From: JAWKHR01 sp041394725
Lineage (GTDB): Bacteria; Acidobacteriota; Vicinamibacteria; Vicinamibacterales; SCN-69-37
Reading direction: 5' to 3'
NCBI GenBank assembly: GCA_041394725.1
Contig: JAWKHR010000009.1
Span: 1 to 64,000, forward strand
Length of the DNA stretch: 64,000 nucleotides
In this document: positions 9,665 through 17,375 of the stretch, one piece after another
Position numbering within the stretch: position 1 is the first letter of the stretch
Layout of the letters: every line of letters begins with the position of its first letter
The notes under the pieces: model-generated
Seen by the model: the letters and a program-made list of their open reading frames with translations, nothing else
Database searches by the model: none
Told to the model about the DNA's origin: nothing
Program-made: the position numbers and the translations under genes

Positions 9665-10701
9665 CGATGATGCCGCGGCGGGCCATCCTCATTCCGCTGG
9701 TCACGTCGATCTCGGCCGTCGTGGCCGCGCAGGGACAGGTCTTTCGAACGGCGGTGGACGCGGTGTCGATTCCGGTCTCGGTCACCGACGGCAACCGTCC
9801 CGTCGCCGGCCTGAGCGCGGCCGACTTCGAGGTCACGGACAACGGCGCCATCCAGGACGTCGCCGTCGAACGGGTCGAGCACCTGCCGACCGACATCACG
9901 TTCCTCGTGGACGTCAGCGGCAGCGTCAACGGCCGCGCGCTGGAGCGCATCAGGCAGGATCTGCAGGAGATGGCGCGGCTCGCGGCGCCGAACGATCGCG
10001 TGCGGATCGTCACGTTCGCCCGCGACGCGGTGGACCTCTTCGGCCTGGTGCCGGGCGGGGCGACGCTCGACTTCGCCCGAATGGCCCCCGGCGGCACGAC
10101 GTCCTTCTACGACGCGCTCGTCGCGGTGCTGGCGGGCACCACCGGCAACGGTCGTCCCCAGATGGTGTTCGCGCTGACCGACGGCCGCGACACGTCCAGC
10201 TTCACCACGGCCTCGCACGTGGCGGCCGTGGCGGCGCGGTCGGGCGCGGTGCTGTGCATCACGCTGGTGCGGTCGAGCAACCCGCTCGTGCGCGAGGGCG
10301 GCGCGGCCGGGACGGAGGATCCGCTGGCCGGCGAGCGGAGCGTCGTGGACGTCCCGGCGTCCTCGGCGATGTCGGCGGTCGCGGGCGGAACCCTGCCGGT
10401 GATCTCGGGGCCGACGTCGATGACGCTGTCGGTCTCCCGCAGCGCCGGGCCGTTCGCGGGTGGCCCCGCGCTGCCGGCCCTTCGCGCCGCGGCGGCGGCG
10501 ACGGGCGGCGTGGTCGAGACCGACTCGACGCGGACCCCGGCGCCGGAGCTCTTCCGACGGATGCTCGACGACTTCAGGGCCAGCTACCTGATCACCTACT
10601 TCCTCACGGGCACGGAACGGGCCGGGACGCACGAGGTGAGCGTGCGCGTGAAGGGCCACCCCGGATACACGGTTCGCGCCCGTCGCACGTACGGGTCGTA
10701 G
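9661..10701 (+). CDS. Secreted VWA protein, VWFA-related acidobacterial family (3 of 3)
   Basis: A protein of 346 residues whose ATG overlaps the previous TGA. It has a short signal peptide (cleavage near VVAAQG), then the family opening RPVAGLSAADFEVTDNGAIQ and a VWA domain with an intact MIDAS (DVSGS) and TDGRDT. Between the VWA core and the last strands there is an insert of about 60 Ser/Gly-rich residues that the first paralogue lacks. The C-terminal sandwich contains YLITYFLTGTERAGTHEVSVRV. It is the last gene of the four-gene run that starts at 5564. The ligand is unknown. Confidence 0.85.
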   Translation: MTMMPRRAILIPLVTSISAVVAAQGQVFRTAVDAVSIPVSVTDGNRPVAGLSAADFEVTDNGAIQDVAVERVEHLPTDITFLVDVSGSVNGRALERIRQDLQEMARLAAPNDRVRIVTFARDAVDLFGLVPGGATLDFARMAPGGTTSFYDALVAVLAGTTGNGRPQMVFALTDGRDTSSFTTASHVAAVAARSGAVLCITLVRSSNPLVREGGAAGTEDPLAGERSVVDVPASSAMSAVAGGTLPVISGPTSMTLSVSRSAGPFAGGPALPALRAAAAATGGVVETDSTRTPAPELFRRMLDDFRASYLITYFLTGTERAGTHEVSVRVKGHPGYTVRARRTYGS

Positions 10702-10729
10702 GCCTCATCACCCGGCGCGCCGGCCCGGC

Positions 10730-11191
10730 TCAGGCGTCCGGCGGCGCGATCCGCCACAGCTCCACCCACCCGCCGCCGGCGTGCCCGTCCTCCCGCCGCT
10801 CGAGCGCGGTCAGCCCGTGCAGCGGGACGTCCGCGCCGGGCCCGGCCATCGCGCGCGCGAGCGCGGGCAGGTGCGGGCGGTGGCCGGCGAGCACGACGTC
10901 GCGCGTCTCCGGTCCGAGCTCGGCCAGCAGCCAGGCCGGCGGGTCGTCGGGCCGGAGGCCGCGAATCATGCGGAACTCGGCCATCGGCTGGCACGCGCGG
11001 AGCACGGCCTCGGCGGTCTGGCGCGCGCGGAGCTTGCCGCTGTGCCAGATCGCCGCGGGCAGGACGCCCCGGGCGCGCGCCTCGGCCGCGACCCACGCGG
11101 CCTGTTCCAGGCCGCGCGACGAGAGCGGGCGCTGCGGGTCCACGTCCGGCCCGAGCGCCTCGGCATGGTGAAGCAGATACACACGCGCCAT
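10730..11191 (-). CDS. SixA-like histidine phosphatase family protein
   Basis: A protein of 153 residues, the length of SixA-type phosphohistidine phosphatases. The N-terminal catalytic motif reads LLHHAEA (residues 6-12), where the family normally has LxRHGE or LxRHAE: the nucleophile His9 is kept, but the Arg before it is His. The second catalytic Arg is present in LRARQTAEA, and the second His in LAGHRPHL. It stands alone in the opposite direction to its neighbours. The family call is safe; activity is less sure because of the Arg-to-His change. Possible roles are dephosphorylating phosphohistidine proteins or small phosphoesters. Confidence 0.82.
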   Translation of the reverse strand: MARVYLLHHAEALGPDVDPQRPLSSRGLEQAAWVAAEARARGVLPAAIWHSGKLRARQTAEAVLRACQPMAEFRMIRGLRPDDPPAWLLAELGPETRDVVLAGHRPHLPALARAMAGPGADVPLHGLTALERREDGHAGGGWVELWRIAPPDA

Positions 11192-11208
11192 CGGCGTTTG
11201 CTAGTGTA

Positions 11209-12531
11209 GTGCCCTCCGTGCCGGCCTCGCCGATTCCGCGCCGTGCCGTGGCGTCCTGGGTGCTCTACGACCTGGCGAACACGATCTTCTCGATGGGGGT
11301 CGTCTCGCTCTACTTCTCGTTCTACGTCGGCGACGCGGTGTCGGCCACCGACACCGACATCGTCTACGGCGCGATCCAGGCCGTGTCGATGGGCCTGATC
11401 TTCGTCCTCTCGCCGCTGCTCGGCGCGATGACCGACCGCGCGCGGCGACGGATGCCGTTCCTCGTGTGGAGCACGCTCATCTGCTGCGCGTGCACGGCGC
11501 TCATGGCACGCGGCGGCTTCGCGGTCTCGGCCGCGCTCTTCATCCTGGCGAACGCGGCCTACCAGGCGGGCCTGCAGTTCTACGACGCGCTGCTGCCGGA
11601 AGTGAGCACGGAGGAGAACCGCGGCTACGTCGGCGGCATCGGCGTCGGCGTCGGCTACCTCGGGTCCTACCTCGCCGTGGCGCTGGGCTTCTTCTTCCCG
11701 GCCGACGCGCACGCGGCGATCTTCACCAGCATCGCGGTGGCCTTCCTGCTGTTCGCGCTGCCCTGCTTCTACTTCGTCCGCGAGCGCGGCAACCCGAACC
11801 CGCGCCCGGTGTTCGGCTGGCGCGTGGTTCGCGAGTCCACGCGCGAGACGCTGGCCACGCTCCGGTCGAGCCGGGGCTACCCCGGGCTGCTCCGGTTCCT
11901 GGTCGGCCGCGTGTTCTACACCGACGCGATCAACACGGTGATCGCCTACATGGCGCTCTACGCGACCGGCGTGTCGATGGCCGGCGGCCTGACGGAAGCC
12001 GAGGGACAGAACCAGGCGCGGCTCGTGATGCTCGCGGCCATCTCCTTCGCGGTGGTCGGCGGCTTCGTGTGGGGCCGGCTCGCGGATCGCCTCGGCCCGA
12101 AGCGCACGCTGACGTGGGTCCTGCGGCTCTGGCTGGTCACCTTCACGCTCGCCTCGCTCACGGGCCTGCTCCGCCTGCCGATCGCGATGCTCTACCTGGT
12201 CGGCATCCTCGCGGGCATCGCGCTCGGCGGCACGTGGGCGGCGGATCGGCCCTACATGCTGCGGCTCACGCCGCCCCACCGGGTCGGCGAGTTCTACGGC
12301 CTCTACGGCATGGTCGGCCGGTTCTCGGCCGTCACCGGCCCGGTGCTCTGGGTGGCGGTGATGACCGTGTCGGTGAAATGGCTCGGGCTGGCGGTGCTGA
12401 CCGGCCAGGGCCTCGCGATCGCGACGCTGCTCGGGATGATCGTCGTCAGCATGCGGATCCTCGCGCCGGTCACCGACGACCGGCGCGACTGGGCCCGCCT
12501 CGCGGCCGCCGGCGACGGTCCGCGGCCGTGA
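11209..12531 (+). CDS. MFS transporter, UMF1 (Atg22-like) family
   Basis: A membrane transporter of about 440 residues with some twelve hydrophobic segments. The first reads SWVLYDLANTIFSMGVVSLYF, the WxLYDxAN pattern typical of the UMF1 (Atg22-like) branch of the major facilitator superfamily. The loop TDRARRRM after segment 2 is the MFS cytosolic motif. The GTG at 11209 is used; the GTG at 11218 is equally possible and sits ten bases after a TAGTGT element that could be the -10 box of a leaderless transcript. Its stop overlaps the start of a second transporter (GTGA), so the two are co-translated. The substrate is unknown; some relatives move amino acids. Confidence 0.85.
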   Translation: MPSVPASPIPRRAVASWVLYDLANTIFSMGVVSLYFSFYVGDAVSATDTDIVYGAIQAVSMGLIFVLSPLLGAMTDRARRRMPFLVWSTLICCACTALMARGGFAVSAALFILANAAYQAGLQFYDALLPEVSTEENRGYVGGIGVGVGYLGSYLAVALGFFFPADAHAAIFTSIAVAFLLFALPCFYFVRERGNPNPRPVFGWRVVRESTRETLATLRSSRGYPGLLRFLVGRVFYTDAINTVIAYMALYATGVSMAGGLTEAEGQNQARLVMLAAISFAVVGGFVWGRLADRLGPKRTLTWVLRLWLVTFTLASLTGLLRLPIAMLYLVGILAGIALGGTWAADRPYMLRLTPPHRVGEFYGLYGMVGRFSAVTGPVLWVAVMTVSVKWLGLAVLTGQGLAIATLLGMIVVSMRILAPVTDDRRDWARLAAAGDGPRP

Positions 12532-13778
12532 CCGGCGTGCGGCGCGCCGCCGTCATCTTCATCTTCGTCACGATCCTGCTCGACATGCTCGCGCTCGGGA
12601 TGATCATCCCGGTGCTGCCGCGGCTGATCGAGGACTTCGAGGGCGGCAACACGGCGCGGGCGGCCGAGCTGGTCGGCGTGTTCGGCACCGTCTGGGCGCT
12701 CATGCAGTTCGTCGCGTCGCCGGTGCTGGGCGCGCTGTCCGATCGCTTCGGCCGGCGGCCCGTCGTCCTGCTGTCGAACGTCGGGCTCGGACTCGACTAC
12801 GTGCTGATGGCGCTGGCGCCGACGCTCGGGTGGCTGTTCGTCGGCCGCGTGATCTCGGGCATCACCTCCGCCAGCGTCGTCACCGGGTTCGCGTACATCG
12901 CCGACGTGACGACGCCGGATCGGCGCGCGCGATCGTTCGGCCTCGTGGGCGCGGCCTTCGGCGTCGGCTTCATCGTCGGGCCCGCGCTCGGCGGCATGCT
13001 GGCCGCCGTGCACCCGCGGATGCCCTTCTGGGCGGCGGGGGCGTTCAGCCTGACCAATGCCCTGTACGGCCTGTTCGTCCTGCCCGAATCACTGCCGCCC
13101 GAGCGCCGCAGCGCGTTCTCGTGGCGGCGCGCCAATCCCCTCGGGTCGCTCCGGTTCCTGCGCGCGGAACCGCAGCTGCGCGGCCTGGCGGTCGTGCACT
13201 TCCTCTATTACGTCGCCCACCAGGCGCTGCCCACGGTGTTCGTGCTCTACGCCGGCTACCGGTACGACTGGACCACGACCGAGGTCGGCTGGTCGCTCGC
13301 CGCGGTCGGCGTCGTCTCGGCGCTCGTGCAGGGCGGACTGGTGGGCCCGATCGTGAAGCGCTTCGGCGAACGGCTGACGCTCGTCACCGGCCTCTCGCTC
13401 GGCGCCATCGGCTTCGCGATCTACGGCCTCGCGCCGACCGGCCTGTGGTTCGCGGCCGGCATTCCGATCATGTCGCTCTGGGGCCTCTACGGTCCGGCGG
13501 CGCAGGGCCTGATGACGCAGCGGGTGACGCCCGCCGAGCAGGGCCGGCTGCAGGGCGCGCTCAGCAGCATCTCCGGCCTCACCGGCATCGTCGGCCCCGG
13601 CCTGTTCTCGGTGACGTTCGCGGCGACGATCGGCCGCTACCGCGACTGGCACCTGCCGGGTGGCGCGTTCCTGCTCGCCTCGCTCCTGCTCGTGGCCGCG
13701 GTCGCGCTCGGCTGGCGCGCGACGCGCGGCCCGGCCGCGCTCAGCGTCCCGGGCCCTGACCCAGCCGCGACAGCATGA
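12528..13778 (+). CDS. MFS transporter, TetA/TCR-like drug:H+ antiporter family
   Basis: A protein of 416 residues with about twelve membrane segments. The start region FIFVTILLDMLALGMIIPVLPRLI and the loop GALSDRFGRRPVVLLSN are the signatures of the TetA-type (DHA1) branch; the latter is the GxLxDRFGRRP motif between segments 2 and 3. The gene begins with a GTG overlapping the previous stop. Its last 38 bases overlap the end of the convergent M20 peptidase gene. It is likely an exporter in the inner membrane; the drug or metabolite is not predictable. No TetR-type regulator lies next to it. Confidence 0.85.
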   Translation: MTGVRRAAVIFIFVTILLDMLALGMIIPVLPRLIEDFEGGNTARAAELVGVFGTVWALMQFVASPVLGALSDRFGRRPVVLLSNVGLGLDYVLMALAPTLGWLFVGRVISGITSASVVTGFAYIADVTTPDRRARSFGLVGAAFGVGFIVGPALGGMLAAVHPRMPFWAAGAFSLTNALYGLFVLPESLPPERRSAFSWRRANPLGSLRFLRAEPQLRGLAVVHFLYYVAHQALPTVFVLYAGYRYDWTTTEVGWSLAAVGVVSALVQGGLVGPIVKRFGERLTLVTGLSLGAIGFAIYGLAPTGLWFAAGIPIMSLWGLYGPAAQGLMTQRVTPAEQGRLQGALSSISGLTGIVGPGLFSVTFAATIGRYRDWHLPGGAFLLASLLLVAAVALGWRATRGPAALSVPGPDPAATA

Positions 13779-15159
13779 CCGCGGTGCGCTTCGCCTGCAC
13801 GGCGAGCACCGTGAGGTCCGCGGTCTCCTCCACCGTGTGGCCGCCGGTGCCCTTGAGGCCCGCGGCGTCCATCACCATCGGCACGTGCTCGGCGATGAAC
13901 GACACGTCGGCCGCGCCGGCGCGGTCCGGGCTCACCGGCGTCACCGCGCCCAGCCCCAGGTCGCGGCTCGCGCGGTCGAACTCCGCGAGCAGCCGCTCGT
14001 TGCCCTCGGTCGGCGCCATCGGCGGGTAGCCCTCGTCGAACGTGATCGTGGCCGACGTGCGCGGCAGCGACTCGCGGACGATCGCGGCCATCGCCTCGCG
14101 GGCGCGCGCGAACTGCGCCGGCGAGAGCGCGCGCAGGTCGCCCAGGACGCGCGCGTGCTCGGCGATCACGTTCGTCTTGCCGAACGCCTCGCCGCGCGAC
14201 GTGGCCGGGTCGAGATCCGCGGTCGTGCCGCCGACGATGACGCCGGGGTTGAAGGTGAGGTACTCCTCGCTCGAGAGCTTCGTGCGGAACGCGTCGAGGA
14301 TGCGCGCGGCCTCGAAGATCGCGCCGGCCCCGAGCTCCGGCTTGAAGATCTGCGACGAGTGACCCGGCGTGCCCGTCACCTCCAGCGCCCAGCCGGTGGT
14401 GCCGCGGCGCGCGATCACCGCGTGGTCACGCTGCCCGTCGCCGTCCTCGAACCCGATGGCCGCCGCCGCGCCCTGCGCCTCGGCGACGAGCGCCGCGCGC
14501 GCCTGCGCCAGCGGCCGGCCCGCGGCCTCCTCGTCGCCGGTCATCACGACGACGATGTTGAGCGCGTCGAGCCGGCCGGCGGCCCGCAGGGCCTTGAGCG
14601 CCTGCAGGATGACCACGTCGCCGCCCTTCATGTCGATCACGCCCGGGCCCCGCGCCTTGTCGCCCGGCAGCCGCTCGAACGTCTGGAACGGGCTGTCGGG
14701 CTCGAAGACCGTGTCCAGGTGCCCGATGAGCAGCAGCTTCGGGCCGTTCGCGCGATGCCGCGCGATCAGGTGCCCGGCGCGGTGCACCGAGGCGCCGTCC
14801 GCCCACTCGGTCTCGAACCCGAGCGCCTCGAACTCGGCCCGGAACACGTCGCCCACCCGCCGCACGCCAGCCAGGTTCTGCGTGCCGCTGTTGATGTTGA
14901 CGACCCGCTCGAGCAGGGCGATGCCCTCCTCGGCGTGCTCGTCCACCCACGCCGCCATCGCGCGCTCGGCCGCCGTGAGCCCTGACTGACCCGCGCCTGC
15001 CGGCGCGGCGAGCGGCGGACGCGCCGACCCGGCAGGCGCGGCGAGCGGCGGAGCCGACCCGGACAGGGCCAGCACGGACGCGAAGACGACGGTGGCCGCC
15101 GGCAGGCGGCGGAACGGACGGGATGCGAGTCTCATGATCGATCGGGTTCCGTGAAGCAT
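13741..15159 (-). CDS. Exported M20-family metallopeptidase
   Basis: A zinc peptidase of about 472 residues (ATG 15159; ATG 15135 is an alternative that opens directly on the signal peptide MRLASRPFRR). After the signal come two near-identical Pro/Ala units (PPLAAPAG twice), probably a slippage duplication. M20 metal-site motifs follow in order: IGHLDTVF (His, Asp), VIDMKGG, TGDEEAAG (the catalytic Glu pair), and PGHSSQ in the dimerisation domain. Near the end, GGHTVEETADL supplies the last metal His. The family includes glutamate carboxypeptidase and peptidase T-like enzymes; the sequence is closest in layout to glutamate carboxypeptidase types. It lies five bases after the DUF1801 gene and overlaps the MFS gene at its 3' end. 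Confidence 0.87.
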   Translation of the reverse strand: MLHGTRSIMRLASRPFRRLPAATVVFASVLALSGSAPPLAAPAGSARPPLAAPAGAGQSGLTAAERAMAAWVDEHAEEGIALLERVVNINSGTQNLAGVRRVGDVFRAEFEALGFETEWADGASVHRAGHLIARHRANGPKLLLIGHLDTVFEPDSPFQTFERLPGDKARGPGVIDMKGGDVVILQALKALRAAGRLDALNIVVVMTGDEEAAGRPLAQARAALVAEAQGAAAAIGFEDGDGQRDHAVIARRGTTGWALEVTGTPGHSSQIFKPELGAGAIFEAARILDAFRTKLSSEEYLTFNPGVIVGGTTADLDPATSRGEAFGKTNVIAEHARVLGDLRALSPAQFARAREAMAAIVRESLPRTSATITFDEGYPPMAPTEGNERLLAEFDRASRDLGLGAVTPVSPDRAGAADVSFIAEHVPMVMDAAGLKGTGGHTVEETADLTVLAVQAKRTAVMLSRLGQGPGR

Positions 15160-15164
15160 CAGGG

Positions 15165-15695
15165 TTACCGTGCCTTCCGCCGTGCGGCCGGCCTGGGTTG
15201 CGCGGCCGGCTTGGGGCGCGCGGCCGCCTCGGCGCGCGCGGCCGTCTTGCGGGGCGCGGCCGTCTTGCGGGGCGCGGCCGCCGCCCGTTGGCGGCGCGCG
15301 AGGTCCGCGATCGACCGCCGCACGAGCTGCGTCAGCACCGGCAGGCGCACGTCGTCGAGCGACTTGAGGTACAGGCACGACCGCCCGGCCTTGTAGCGCC
15401 CGAGCTTCGGCATCAGGTCCGGATGGTCGAGCCCGGCCATCACGTAGACCGTCAGGTCCCGCTTGCGGGGCGAGAACCCGGTGAGGAACCAGGACCCTTC
15501 GTGTCCGCTGTCGTACCGGTAGTGGAACTCGCCGAAGCCGACGATGGCGTCGCCCCAGAGCCGCGGCTTCTCGCCGGTCAGGCGCGTCATCAGACGCGCG
15601 AGCGACTGGCACTCGCGCCGGCGATCAGGATCGGGGATGGCGTTCAGGAAGGCCGCGACGCTCGCGCGGCCCGGACGGGTCTTGAGCTCGGCCAT
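15165..15695 (-). CDS. DUF1801 (YdhG-like) protein with basic Ala/Lys tail
   Basis: A protein of 176 residues. Residues 10-135 match the DUF1801 pattern: AAFLNAIPDPDRRRECQSL at the start, PRLWGDAIVGFGEFHYRY in the middle, FSPRKRDLTVYVM and CLYLKSLDDV later. This fold is thought to bind small ligands, but its role is not established. The last 40 residues are a basic Ala/Lys/Arg/Pro tail with the unit APRKTA repeated, like histone-H1-type tails that bind DNA or RNA. A TAGAAT element twelve bases before the start (15713-15708) may be its own promoter, so it need not depend on the upstream genes. Confidence 0.82.
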   Translation of the reverse strand: MAELKTRPGRASVAAFLNAIPDPDRRRECQSLARLMTRLTGEKPRLWGDAIVGFGEFHYRYDSGHEGSWFLTGFSPRKRDLTVYVMAGLDHPDLMPKLGRYKAGRSCLYLKSLDDVRLPVLTQLVRRSIADLARRQRAAAAPRKTAAPRKTAARAEAAARPKPAAQPRPAARRKAR

Positions 15696-15705
15696 GGGTC
15701 TCCGA

Positions 15706-16457
15706 TCATTCTATGGCGACGGTCGCGGCGGCGCGCCGGCGGTCGAACCAGGCCAGGCCGAGGACGCCGGCGATCGCGCCGTCCATCGCCCCCACGGCCG
15801 CGAGCCCGAGCACGTAGGTCGGCCCGGCCGCCAGGCCGCGCGCGCCGTTGAGCACGGCGCCGCACGCCGCCGCCAGCAGCACCACCACCGCCGCACGGAC
15901 GATCGGACCGGCGTCGGCGATCGCGGCGCGGCGGACGCTGACGTCGAGCGACCGCCACCACGACGCCAGCCACGCCGCCACGACCGCCCCGCCAACCGCC
16001 GTGCTCAGGTGCTGGACGACGCGGTACCAGGCCACCACGCGGCCGCCCAGCACCAGGCCGTGGTCGCGCAGGAACGGCACGAGCCGCACGCCCCAGTCCC
16101 CGGCGTGCGTGAAGCCGTCCCACGCCACGTGCGTCATCGCGCCGATCACGATCGCGAGGACGACGGCGCCCGCCGAGGGCCGGGGACCGGCCAGCATCGG
16201 CTGGAGCACGCCCGGCGCGCGGCGCAGCAGGGCGGGACGATCCACCGGTCCAGCACCGCCACGATGAGCAGCGAGACGGGCAGGCAGAACACGACGATGC
16301 CGAGCGGCGTGTGGAAGTTGCGGCCCGCCGGCGCGAGGCGGATCAGGTACTCGACGTCGGGCGACATCATCCCGACGACGAGCGGCGCGAGCGGCAGCGC
16401 CGGCAGCATCCGCCGCACCGGCCAGGCGGCCGCCGCGTGGCACGGGGTCAGGGGCAT
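15706..16457 (-). pseudogene. DUF4184-type membrane protein, interrupted by a frameshift
   Basis: The reading starts well at ATG 16457 (MPLTPCHAAAAWPVRR, then APLVVGMMSPDVEYLIRL), the opening of the DUF4184 family of membrane proteins related to the YdjM-type metal-dependent hydrolases. Near 16228-16235 the frame is lost in the middle of DRWIVPP. The same family continues in another frame with LLRRAPGVLQPML, then GAMTHVAWDGFTHAGDWG (conserved His and Asp) and three more membrane segments to a stop at 15706. Restoring one base at the GGGCGGG run would join both parts into a protein of about 250 residues. This is either a real inactivating deletion or a sequencing error in a GC-rich run. It starts 17 bases after the gene at 16475. 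Confidence 0.7.
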
Positions 16458-16474
16458 CCTGGGATTCGGGTCCG

Positions 16475-17344
16475 TCAGAGTTCGAACCGGTAGCCCGGGT
16501 CGACCTGCTGGTGCAGGACCAGAATCTCATGAATGTCGAAGGGATGGGTGGGCCGGCCGGTCAGCTCGTTCCGGAGCACCTGGTAGACGTGCGCCAGGCC
16601 GCCCGCGTCGTCGATGTCCACGTCGGCGACCCAGTCGGCCGGCCCCGCGAAGAACGTCAGCTGCAGGTTGCCGTAGTGGTCGCGCGTCTTGAAGCTGCCG
16701 GCGTGCGTGTAGCCGGGCGGCGGATGGTGCAGCGACCCGGAGACCGCCTCGAAGAACCCGTTGGCCGCCGCGTTCTTGACCTCGTCGCGCAGCGCCTGCG
16801 GCACGACCACGAAGAAGCGGTCGCCCCGCAGGTCGCGCAGCTCGCGCAGGTGGGCGAGCACGACGGTGCCGTCCGACAGCGGCGTCACGCGGCACTTCGC
16901 GGCGATGTTCAGCAGGCCGGCGCCGCGGATGTCGTCGAGGCGGCGGTACAGCTCGTAGCCGGCGAAGCCCTCGAACCCGGCCACGTGCGGGCTGGCCTCG
17001 AGCAGCCGCCGCAGGTCCGGCACCAGTTCGTCGTAGTCCGGGAAGTGCACCGAGGTCACGCGCGAGGGATCGACCGCGAACCAGAGGAACGCCTCGGTCT
17101 CGCCCGATCCGGCGACCTGGAGGAACCCGCCGGACGCGAGGTAGCCGGCCGGGTCGGCCTCCATGCGGTACCAGCCGTTCGGCGCGCCCGGCAGGCCGGT
17201 GATGACGAGCGGCTCGCGCGGCGCGCTCCGCACCGACCAGACGAGGCCGTTGGTCAGGTTGCGGAACATCACGAGGGCTTCCTCGTCGATCGGGTCGCTG
17301 AACGCGTCGAGCAGGTGCAGGCGGACGGTGGGGGCGGGCGGCAT
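16475..17344 (-). CDS. Conserved-looking protein, N-terminal prealbumin-like domain, unknown function
   Basis: A protein of 289 residues without signal peptide or membrane segment. The start is supported by a GAGGAGG site ten bases upstream. Residues 1-85 look like a small beta sandwich of the transthyretin or carboxypeptidase-regulatory type (VRLHLLDAFSDPIDEEALVM, then LVITGLPGAPNGWYRME). Residues 90-289 are mixed alpha/beta, with features such as YELYRRLDDIRGAGLLNI and LQLTFFAGPADWVADVDIDD; I do not recognise the family. It follows the GMC oxidoreductase gene by 31 bases and is probably in the same operon, so a link to that enzyme or to the patatin is plausible. Confidence 0.65.
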   Translation of the reverse strand: MPPAPTVRLHLLDAFSDPIDEEALVMFRNLTNGLVWSVRSAPREPLVITGLPGAPNGWYRMEADPAGYLASGGFLQVAGSGETEAFLWFAVDPSRVTSVHFPDYDELVPDLRRLLEASPHVAGFEGFAGYELYRRLDDIRGAGLLNIAAKCRVTPLSDGTVVLAHLRELRDLRGDRFFVVVPQALRDEVKNAAANGFFEAVSGSLHHPPPGYTHAGSFKTRDHYGNLQLTFFAGPADWVADVDIDDAGGLAHVYQVLRNELTGRPTHPFDIHEILVLHQQVDPGYRFEL

Positions 17345-17375
17345 GGCGCGGTCCTCCTCGATCTCGATGGCCGGT

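Noticed and set aside
11209..13778. The two MFS genes as a drug-resistance island
   Set aside because: No regulator, mobile element or composition change is present; they look like ordinary housekeeping transporters.
16480..16500. GAGTTCGAACCGG, which looks like a tRNA T-arm
   Set aside because: It is the coding end (YRFEL) of the gene at 16475, and no acceptor or anticodon stem could be placed around it.
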